In this document: in pieces, positions 24,637 to 31,638 of the stretch
Position numbering within the stretch: position 1 is the stretch's first letter
Layout: each line of letters opens with the position of its first letter
NCBI RefSeq assembly: GCF_042650125.1
Contig: NZ_JBHSAP010000018.1
Location: 558,001-622,000 of the forward strand
DNA from: Salinithrix halophila
GTDB taxonomy: Bacteria > Bacillota > Bacilli > Thermoactinomycetales > DSM-45169
DNA: 64,000 bases
Reading direction: 5' to 3'
Position numbers and translations under genes: made by a program
The notes under the pieces: model-generated
Databases searched by the model: none
The model's input: only the letters and a program-made list of their open reading frames with translations
Told to the model about the DNA's origin: nothing

Positions 24637-24894
24637 CTACAGGCTTAAGATACCGTTATGACCTCCAACCAGCAAGATCATGGCATGAACTCCGATGACC
24701 CCGTAAACCAAGGGAGTGAGGGGAAAGGTACGAACCGTCAACCCTAGCAGGATAACAGCAAATACCGCCGGTAACACCTCCAATACCCACGTGAACGGAT
24801 CATAGGGATGGATGGCCGACCACATAAAAACGATTAGAAAACTACCCAATAAGAACCATAAATATGATTTCACAAAGATCTCTTCTTTCTCCAT
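24637..24894 (-). pseudogene. Truncated DUF2238 (YjdF-like) membrane protein
   Basis: An 85-residue frame with three helices matching only the first part of DUF2238/YjdF proteins (about 200 residues): WSAIHPYDPFTWVLEVLPAV, TVRTFPLTPLVYGVIGVHAM, and ILLVGGHNGILSL. In full-length relatives the last motif continues as GGHYTYAEVP with two or three more helices; here the frame diverges at GGHNG and stops, and a terminator begins at once. This is most simply a 3' deletion that joined the gene start to a terminator. The fragment may still be translated. Confidence 0.65.
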
Positions 24895-24942
24895 ATCTTA
24901 CTGGGGACAGGCGGGTTCCTCAAGCATCAGGGAGAACCGCCG

Positions 24943-24970
24943 TTGACACCAACACCCATAGTGTTATAAA
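24943..24970 (+). promoter_or_regulatory. Strong promoter without an obvious gene
   Basis: Consensus TTGACA (24943-24948), 16-bp spacer, TATAAA (24965-24970). Predicted start near 24977. Confidence 0.7.
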
Positions 24971-24976
24971 AACCAT

Positions 24977-25079
24977 TCCGATGGTTGTGGGACCCCTCTC
25001 GATATCTTCTGCGGTATAAGGAACCCTGCCCTTCTAAACCCCCTTTCATTCAGCCGATGGCGAAAGGGGGTATTTTTTA
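24977..25079 (+). ncRNA. Candidate small RNA of about 100 nt
   Basis: The stretch runs from the predicted start of the promoter at 24943-24970 to a rho-independent terminator (CCCCCTTTC at 25040-25048, GAAAGGGGG at 25063-25071, then six T). Inside there is a 5' stem (AACCA-TTCCGA-TGGTT) and only a 12-codon frame without a ribosome binding site. I recognise no known RNA family. It lies between the truncated YjdF gene and the papain-like protease gene on the strand of the latter, so it could also be an attenuated leader, but 165 bp separate it from that gene. Confidence 0.45.
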
Positions 25080-25243
25080 ACGAATTTATTTTCTATTCAA
25101 ATACTATGATTCAATTAAAAAATATTTGACAGTTCATCTCTATTGAAATATATTGAATTTAATTGCTAGCTTCTTATGTTGATAGAAAGAAGCTTCTATT
25201 TCCATCACTGTAGCACTCAAAAAGAAAGGGAGTAGAGTAGAAA

Positions 25244-26434
25244 ATGAAAAAGTGGATATACCTACTGCTCAGTGGTTTATTGCTGGTTTCACTAAGTATC
25301 ACACCTTCAGCGGAGGCTAAAAATCAAAAACCCTTTAACCCCAAGGACTTTTCCACCTATGGCCTTGGGTTAAATAAAGGGTTGGAAGATAAGAACATCA
25401 AGAAGTACACGCCAGAAAAACGGTTTATCAGTAAAGATGAGTACCAGAAACAACCGGCCTCCGACCGGAAAAAGACCAACGTACTCCCTGCCAAGGTCGA
25501 TCTTCGCCAGTATTTTTCCCCCATCCGGAGCCAGGGGCGTTTCGGCACATGTGTCGCTTTCGCCACAACCGGGCTACGGGAGTATTACATCGGCAGGAAC
25601 AGTTCCGCCCGGGGAAGCGAAATCAGTTATCTGTCCCCTCTCTATATCTATTATCCCAAAGGACCAAAGGATGGGATGGCACTAGACAGCGCATTTCGAG
25701 TTATGGTAAGGAAAGGCGTCACACCGGAAACAGAACGACCGTATGATCTGGATCCCGAGAATACCGCTCAATTTTCAGCTCCCTTAACACCCTTGCAAAA
25801 CAAAAACGCCAAACCTTATCAGATTGAAGACTATCGCATGATTTGGGGAAGCCGCATGATCGACGAGATTAAACAAGCTGTCGCTAACGGAGACCCAGCC
25901 ATGGTAGGCATCGATGTTTACCCCAATTTCGATGCAACCCCCTCTTCCGGGATCGTTCCGCCCGTGGGTGAGAAGAAATCCCGGGGTGGACACGCTCTCG
26001 TCGTCGCCGGATATGACGAAGAAAATCAATGGTTCATCCTTCGAAACAGCTGGGGAAACCGCTTCGGTGACGGAGGATACGTTTATATGAAATACGATAT
26101 CCTGAAAGAGATGGACCACGGATACGCTCTTATTGCCGAGCCCTATGCCAACCAGACCTACCCTCCCCAAGGGGTGAACGTGACCGACACCTCCACTCTC
26201 GACACCTCCGTCCGTTTCGAGGTTTCTGCCATCGATGCAGACAGTTATGAGCTCTACCGCGACGATCAATTGGTAAAAACCTTCACCGGTACCCAGGTCA
26301 GCGATGAAAACCTGGAACCCGGTCACCATTACACCTACCACATCGTGGCTAAGAATCGAAACGGTGACACGAGAAGCCAACCCATCCAAGTGGAGACTCA
26401 AACGGAAACCCTGAAATTGAAAAAAGCAGGCTAA
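25244..26434 (+). CDS. Secreted papain-family (C1) cysteine protease-like protein
   Basis: A 396-residue exported protein: signal peptide (residues 1-25, ending SAEAK), a propeptide-like region to about 85, a C1 peptidase domain (about 85-300) and a C-terminal fibronectin-III-like beta domain (310-390). The catalytic set is in place: Gln and Cys in RSQGRFGTCVAFATTG, His in RGGHALVVAGYDEE and Asn in FILRNSWGNRFGDGGYVYMK. The usual Trp after the Cys is Val-Ala here, which is seen in other bacterial C1 enzymes. It probably digests extracellular protein. AAAGGAG lies well before the ATG. Confidence 0.9.
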   Translation: MKKWIYLLLSGLLLVSLSITPSAEAKNQKPFNPKDFSTYGLGLNKGLEDKNIKKYTPEKRFISKDEYQKQPASDRKKTNVLPAKVDLRQYFSPIRSQGRFGTCVAFATTGLREYYIGRNSSARGSEISYLSPLYIYYPKGPKDGMALDSAFRVMVRKGVTPETERPYDLDPENTAQFSAPLTPLQNKNAKPYQIEDYRMIWGSRMIDEIKQAVANGDPAMVGIDVYPNFDATPSSGIVPPVGEKKSRGGHALVVAGYDEENQWFILRNSWGNRFGDGGYVYMKYDILKEMDHGYALIAEPYANQTYPPQGVNVTDTSTLDTSVRFEVSAIDADSYELYRDDQLVKTFTGTQVSDENLEPGHHYTYHIVAKNRNGDTRSQPIQVETQTETLKLKKAG

Positions 26435-26465
26435 ACCCATAGGGAGAGCCAAGCCCAAAAAATAA

Positions 26466-26500
26466 TCCGTACCCCTTTTTACAGGTGGTACGGATTTGCT
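26466..26500. terminator. Bidirectional terminator between convergent genes
   Basis: ATCCGTACC and GGTACGGAT around a short loop. On the minus strand it is followed by TATTTTTTGG and so best serves the GH18 gene; the plus side has only TTTGC. Confidence 0.75.
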
Positions 26501-26518
26501 ATGTTTATCGCTTTTCCC

Positions 26519-28063
26519 CTACTTCAATTTCTCACGCAGGACATCCCACATTTTAGGATTTTCAGCTCCAATGTGCCAGCTGATAAAACCACCGATATCT
26601 GAATGGTGCTGTTTAACATAGTCGACCGTTTTACTTAAGGTTTGCTCATCCCTTATGATCACGGTAACCGTTTTTCCCTCTTCTTGATACGTAAAGGTTC
26701 CTACTCCCGTTACGGGATTTCGCTGAATCTGCGGCTGGTGCTCGCGTACAATTTTGCTTACCTGCTGATGGGATATAAGCTTATCTCCTGCTGCACCTTG
26801 TACCTGTTTCTGTGAAAACACATGAAACCCTACATAAATCTTATGGGCAGGGATTTCTCGCTTCCAACGCTCGAGATAACTTTTTAGCTCTTCGCCTTGC
26901 TTATGGTAGCTCATAAATCTCACTTGGTCGACGGCTTTCCCCAAGCGTTTCATATCTTCTCCCTGGTGAGGATCCGCCCAGCCCGAGATGGAAATCTTCT
27001 TGTTTCGCTGATGGAGTTTCTGTGCCAGCAGTTCGATAAAGCTGGCATAATTGTCCCGTTCCTCAGCAAACATCACTTCATAGTTGATATCCAACCCATC
27101 AAACCCGTTATCCATTACCCATTTGACGAGGCGATTGGTTAATACTTCCCGTGCTTCAGGGGTACCGATTTGGTTATGCAGCTCCTGCTTATACTCTGGC
27201 CGCCCCCACTCTTCCACATTGGCAATGGTAGGCATGACTGCTATGCCTTTTTCCTTGGCGATGCGCATCGCCTGTTCATTCGCATCATCCGCATATTTCA
27301 TGCGTGTAATTTCTCCCTCTGGAGTAAGCCGATACCAGAAAAATCCGGTTGAATCGATCACATCGGCATTCTTCTTTAAAGCCTTGGTCGCACTTTCCTG
27401 CATCCAGAAGGGGAACCATACCGCCACCTTCAACCCATTTTTCTTTTGATGCTCCCCTTGGGGGGGATTGGGTTTGGATGGTTGGGGAGGGTTTGTCACC
27501 GGTGGTGATGGTTTGGTTGACTTCTCCTGAGGAGTGGAGGGTTGTTTCGGTTTTTGTTGCGGCTTTTCTGAGTCCTTGTTTGTGGTTGCCCGCTCTTTGG
27601 AAGGCTCTTTTTGATCGGAGTCGGAGGAAGCGTCTTTTTCTTTGGACGGTGTTGCTGTTTGTTGTTGATGCTTAGAAGGTGAAGGATTCTTCCTTTTTTG
27701 GGTTTGTCGAGGCTGTTCTTTCGATAGACGTGTGGCCTCTCGTTGTTGATGGTCAGTGATGCTCTGGAGAAATTGTTCCTTCTTTTTTTCATGAACAGGT
27801 GCCGTCACTATTTTCTGATCGTTTTCTTCTTCTTTATCTGCTTCTTTGGTTCCCTCCAGGGAGTTGAATAACTCGGCTTCCTGTTCAGTGGCTGTAGCTG
27901 CTCGGGTACTCTTTTGATCTTTGCTGTCGGTTGCGCTCGAGTCAGAAGCATAGAGCCAACCGGCAGACAGGGCGAAGATGCAAATAACGGAAAGGGCGAG
28001 GATCCATTTGCCATTCAGTTTCTTCCGGCGCTTTTTTCTTTTCATTGGGTTTTCCTGATCCAT
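26519..28063 (-). CDS. Membrane-anchored GH18 chitinase-like protein
   Basis: A 514-residue protein. A basic N-terminus (MKRKKRRKKLNGK) and one helix (WILALSVICIFALSAGWLYA) anchor it, then about 170 residues of a Lys/Gln/Ser/Pro-rich linker, then a GH18 barrel (about 205-514). The catalytic strand reads FDGLDINYEVM, keeping the D-x-D-x-E spacing with Asn in place of the third Asp and the acid Glu intact. Other GH18 blocks are KKISISGWADPH, VDQVRFMSYH and HSDIGGFISWHIG. Relatives include chitinases and the YaaH/SleL-type spore-lysis glucosaminidases. The neighbouring chitin-active oxidase favours chitin or peptidoglycan. ATG 28063 is preferred over an upstream TTG. Confidence 0.85.
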   Translation of the reverse strand: MDQENPMKRKKRRKKLNGKWILALSVICIFALSAGWLYASDSSATDSKDQKSTRAATATEQEAELFNSLEGTKEADKEEENDQKIVTAPVHEKKKEQFLQSITDHQQREATRLSKEQPRQTQKRKNPSPSKHQQQTATPSKEKDASSDSDQKEPSKERATTNKDSEKPQQKPKQPSTPQEKSTKPSPPVTNPPQPSKPNPPQGEHQKKNGLKVAVWFPFWMQESATKALKKNADVIDSTGFFWYRLTPEGEITRMKYADDANEQAMRIAKEKGIAVMPTIANVEEWGRPEYKQELHNQIGTPEAREVLTNRLVKWVMDNGFDGLDINYEVMFAEERDNYASFIELLAQKLHQRNKKISISGWADPHQGEDMKRLGKAVDQVRFMSYHKQGEELKSYLERWKREIPAHKIYVGFHVFSQKQVQGAAGDKLISHQQVSKIVREHQPQIQRNPVTGVGTFTYQEEGKTVTVIIRDEQTLSKTVDYVKQHHSDIGGFISWHIGAENPKMWDVLREKLK

Positions 28064-28248
28064 GCGTATTTCTCTCACTCTCCCAAACGACGTTTTGAAT
28101 AAAGTTAAAATCATTTCCAATCAGGATCAGTTCGCTTGGATCCATATAAGAGAGGCAAATGGAAGGCATGAGACAAGTTGAAGGCGTTTCCCAATCATTA
28201 TAAAATTAGAAATAATCTGCCTCCATTACTCTGTAAGATTAAGCCCTC

Positions 28249-28968
28249 TTACCAATTGAACCAATCCCTCATACAGGTTTTTAGCCGGGAAACCACATCA
28301 TCCGTCGATGAAGCTTCCGGATTGGAGCGTTTGTTAGAACCTTTGTTAACCAGATTAACGTCAACCACCTGATAAAAAGCATTACCGGTATCCGCGACTT
28401 CCCAGACACCCAGAATCAGGTGGTAACCGCTGCGGTCGGTCGGTACCTTACATGGATGGGTAACGGTAGAAGAAGGCCTAGATCCGCCATCGTTGAAAGA
28501 GCAAAAAGGTTTCGACTCAAGGGCGGCACGGGTCAGCGGCTTATTCGGGTTCCAGTTCTTTTTGGTGATATAATATTTCCATTTGGCGGTGCTGTGGGGT
28601 GCGGTCAAATGCCATTTAAACGTCTTCTTGCCCCCACGTAGGGTTACTTTTTTCCATCGAGTTGACTTTTGTGCATCGAGTTCCGGGAAACGGTCGGCCC
28701 CGGCAATATGGCCATTCGAGGGACCTGATTTCGGGAAGGATCCTTTTGCTTCCAGGCTCTGCGGTTCATACTGTATGGGACCACAGCCCTTGTTTTTGCC
28801 TTGTTTACACAGATAGGAACGGCTCGCCGGAGACTTAATATAACCATGGGCAGAGGCACTCTCGGCAAACAAGAGCATACCCGCTGCAAGCAGCAGGATC
28901 ATTCCGCAAGCGGTAAGTAGCGACGAACTTTTAAACCACTCTTTCACCCGGAAACAACATTGTTCCAT
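28249..28968 (-). CDS. AA10 lytic polysaccharide monooxygenase (chitin-binding protein)
   Basis: A 239-residue exported copper enzyme of family AA10. The signal peptide ends ESASA, leaving His as the first mature residue (HGYIKSPASRSYLC). That N-terminal His and the later TAPHSTAKWKYYITKKNWN supply the histidine brace that binds copper. Other family blocks are GNKGC-type GCGPIQYEPQSLE, FCSFNDGGSRP and GYHLILGVWEVADTGNAFYQVVDVNL. AA10 enzymes oxidatively cleave crystalline chitin or cellulose; the sequence type is closest to chitin-active forms, by pattern. A short tail follows the domain. It lies 186 bp upstream of the GH18 gene on the same strand. Confidence 0.93.
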   Translation of the reverse strand: MEQCCFRVKEWFKSSSLLTACGMILLLAAGMLLFAESASAHGYIKSPASRSYLCKQGKNKGCGPIQYEPQSLEAKGSFPKSGPSNGHIAGADRFPELDAQKSTRWKKVTLRGGKKTFKWHLTAPHSTAKWKYYITKKNWNPNKPLTRAALESKPFCSFNDGGSRPSSTVTHPCKVPTDRSGYHLILGVWEVADTGNAFYQVVDVNLVNKGSNKRSNPEASSTDDVVSRLKTCMRDWFNW

Positions 28969-29175
28969 ATGATCCGCCCCTTTTCTTTAATATTGATAAG
29001 AATGGCCGGTCAACCATGGAAAAGTGCCCTCATTAAATATAGATCCCCCCTTTCCAGATGTCTGTCCTCCTTATTACGACCCGACGCCCTTAAAAACGAT
29101 CCTCCTATTACATTTGTTTCAAATACAAATAATTTTATTAAAAAATAATAAAGGGAGGAACTATACTTGGTTACA

Positions 29176-29210
29176 AAAAACCCGTACTCCAAGATGGAAT
29201 ACGGGTTTTG
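29176..29210. terminator. Terminator of the polysaccharide operon
   Basis: AAACCCGTA and TACGGGTTT flank a 13-nt loop, with T runs both ways; on the minus strand it follows the stop at 29224 and has six T. Confidence 0.85.
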
Positions 29211-29223
29211 CCGTATGCTCCGA

Positions 29224-31638
29224 TTAGCTCTGTGAGGCATAGGGCGATTGATAACGTTCAATTTTCTCCTGGAAATCACGGACTTGTGCTTCCGCCTCCC
29301 GACTCGTCTTCCCCTGGGCCACCACTTCAAAATGCGCTTTTTCTGCATCAGGCAGGATAAGTACCCACCCCGCCTCCGTCAACACCCGAATTCCGTCGAG
29401 AAGTTCCAGGTCGCGCCCCTTCATTTCCTGCATTAGTTTTCTCATTACCCGCCCTTTGGCTTCTATGGGACAGCCTGCTTTCTTCCGGCTTAGATGGATG
29501 GGGGGAAGTCGCTTTAGGGCCTCCTGGAGGGTGATTTTCTCCACCGCTACGTACTCCAGGAGGCATGCCAAGGTGTAAAATCCGTCGAAATACACCTGGA
29601 GAGAGCTGGTTCGATCCACCTCCAACACCGCCCGCACACCGTCTTTCGTCCGTACGGGCTCCACCCCTGCGTTGCGGGCAACCATCTCTGCCGCCGAGGG
29701 AGCCGTCACCGGAATAGCCACTCTCTCCTGCTTCAGGATCGCCAACAAGGTCTGCAATACCGTTAATTCCGAATGACTCACACGGTATCCCTTCTCTGTA
29801 AATAGAGAGAGAGACTGGCCGCTTCCATCCATCTGGATCCCGAGATCCGCCCGATTATCGAGAACAAACCGGTCCAGGGCCGGACATTGGCCGAGCACAG
29901 TTACTACTTGACAGCCCAACTGTTCCAGGAGAGGCTGGATCACCGGGAAAAATGGTGTGTTCTCGCTATGGAAGACAAGCCGAAATTCCCTCTCCCTCAC
30001 TGCGAGGACGTTGATCCGAGACATTACCTCCCTCTGGTAGGCTTCCACCGCTCCCCCCCACCGTTCCACGATTCCGCAGCTCTTTTCCGTAGGCCTCGCG
30101 TATTCCTCCTGCATCCAAGCGTGTTCAATTTTTCGTTCTGTTCCTTTATCGATGGGAAGCCCTTCCCTATCGAAAAATTGGAGGACCGTCCGACTCCCGG
30201 CACTCTCATTGGACCGACGGAGGTGAATGCCCCCCTGCTGTTTTTCTCGGCGGCAGGCATGGCGAACCACCGGAGCGGGGGCTGTTCCCAAGTCGCGTAC
30301 ATGAATGCCGGAAGCAAGGAGGCTGGAGAGGATCGCATATTTCAGGATTTGACTGTAGACGGCATCGTCACTGCTGACCACCACCACCGACTGGGGCGGT
30401 AACACGGAGGCATAAGCGGAAACAATGCCCCCCGCCCGTTCTGGTGTCAAATCGAGATTGGTGATTCCGCTCACGCCGTCAGAGCCAAAAATCCCCCGGG
30501 AGACGGATGCACCCCAGACGAGTGAGTGCTTCAATATACAACCGGGACCAACCGTTTTTCCCGGATAAACCTTTACCCCAGCTTCTACCACCGCCGTCTC
30601 ACCAATCAAGCTCCGGTCCCCAACCACTGTGTCCTCACCGATCCGAGCCCCTTCCGCAACTCGGACATCATGGGTCAGCGTGGAACCTGACAGGGAGCTT
30701 GCCGCTCCCAGGGACGTCCGGTTCCACAGAATGGATCGATCCACCCTGGCCCCGGAAGCGATCCGATTGTACCGTCCCAGCACGGCATAAGGGCCCACTT
30801 TTGCCTGAAGGCTTACCTTCGTCCCCGCCCCGATAAAGACGGGAGCCTGGATGGAAGAGGTGTCTTCCACTTCCACCCCCTCCCCCACCCAGATATGGGG
30901 TTCCACTTCCGTTCCAGGGATGGAGACCTTCACCCGACCCTCCAGCATATCCATCTGGGTCTTTCGGTATTGCCGCAACGAGCCGATATCGGACCAGTAT
31001 CCCTCGGCAATATACCCATAGAGCGGTAAGTTTTTCGCCATGATCAGAGGAAAAAGATCTTTACTGAAATCAAAAGATTCCCCGGAATGAAAAAAGGAAA
31101 GGATCTCTGGTTCCAGTACATAGATCCCGGTATTTACCGTATCACTAAACACCTCACTCCAGTTCGGCTTCTCCAGGAATCGGAGGATGCGGCCTGATTC
31201 ATCGGTCATCACCACCCCGTATTCCAGAGGTACCTCCACTCGAGTCGTGACAAGCGTACCGATCGCCCGACGCTCTCGGTGAAAGGCCACAGCCTTATCC
31301 AGGTCAAAATCCGTTAATGCGTCCCCGCTGATCACGATAAACGTATCATCCAGGAAATCCTCGGCATTTTTGACGCTACCCGCTGTTCCCAAAGGGAGCG
31401 TCTCCTCGAAATACTGTATCTTCACCCCATAATCGGAACCATCCCCGAAATGGTTTTGGATAGCCTGCGGAAGATACTGAACGGTGACGGCGATCTCTTC
31501 GATGCCGTGGCGTTTCAACAGTTCAATGATATACTCCATACACGGCTTATCCAGCAGAGGGACCATCGGCTTTGGCAGTCGGCTGGTGAGAGGACGCAGG
31601 CGGGTTCCTTTTCCTCCGGCCATGATCACGGCTTTCAT
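29224..31638 (-). CDS. Nucleotidyltransferase / left-handed beta-helix / degenerate phosphomannomutase fusion
   Basis: An 804-residue three-part protein. Residues 1-235 form a sugar-phosphate nucleotidyltransferase (AGGKGTRLRPLTSRLPKPM, VISGDALTD, EYGVVMTDESGRI, GYWSDIG). Residues 245-375 are hexapeptide repeats of a left-handed beta-helix. Residues 380-800 match the phosphohexomutase fold, but the phosphoserine loop (normally TASHNP) reads HLRRSNES (472-479) and the metal loop (DGDxDR) reads DGSGQS (604-609), so mutase activity is probably lost. Such fusions are annotated as mannose-1-phosphate guanylyltransferases; the actual sugar is unknown. It is last in a three-gene operon; ATG 31638 overlaps the previous stop. 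Confidence 0.88.
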   Translation of the reverse strand: MKAVIMAGGKGTRLRPLTSRLPKPMVPLLDKPCMEYIIELLKRHGIEEIAVTVQYLPQAIQNHFGDGSDYGVKIQYFEETLPLGTAGSVKNAEDFLDDTFIVISGDALTDFDLDKAVAFHRERRAIGTLVTTRVEVPLEYGVVMTDESGRILRFLEKPNWSEVFSDTVNTGIYVLEPEILSFFHSGESFDFSKDLFPLIMAKNLPLYGYIAEGYWSDIGSLRQYRKTQMDMLEGRVKVSIPGTEVEPHIWVGEGVEVEDTSSIQAPVFIGAGTKVSLQAKVGPYAVLGRYNRIASGARVDRSILWNRTSLGAASSLSGSTLTHDVRVAEGARIGEDTVVGDRSLIGETAVVEAGVKVYPGKTVGPGCILKHSLVWGASVSRGIFGSDGVSGITNLDLTPERAGGIVSAYASVLPPQSVVVVSSDDAVYSQILKYAILSSLLASGIHVRDLGTAPAPVVRHACRREKQQGGIHLRRSNESAGSRTVLQFFDREGLPIDKGTERKIEHAWMQEEYARPTEKSCGIVERWGGAVEAYQREVMSRINVLAVREREFRLVFHSENTPFFPVIQPLLEQLGCQVVTVLGQCPALDRFVLDNRADLGIQMDGSGQSLSLFTEKGYRVSHSELTVLQTLLAILKQERVAIPVTAPSAAEMVARNAGVEPVRTKDGVRAVLEVDRTSSLQVYFDGFYTLACLLEYVAVEKITLQEALKRLPPIHLSRKKAGCPIEAKGRVMRKLMQEMKGRDLELLDGIRVLTEAGWVLILPDAEKAHFEVVAQGKTSREAEAQVRDFQEKIERYQSPYASQS

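Noticed and set aside
29167..29229. 20-codon plus-strand frame starting TTG after AAGGGAGG
   Set aside because: The ribosome binding site is good, but the frame consists of the terminator hairpin of the neighbouring operon.
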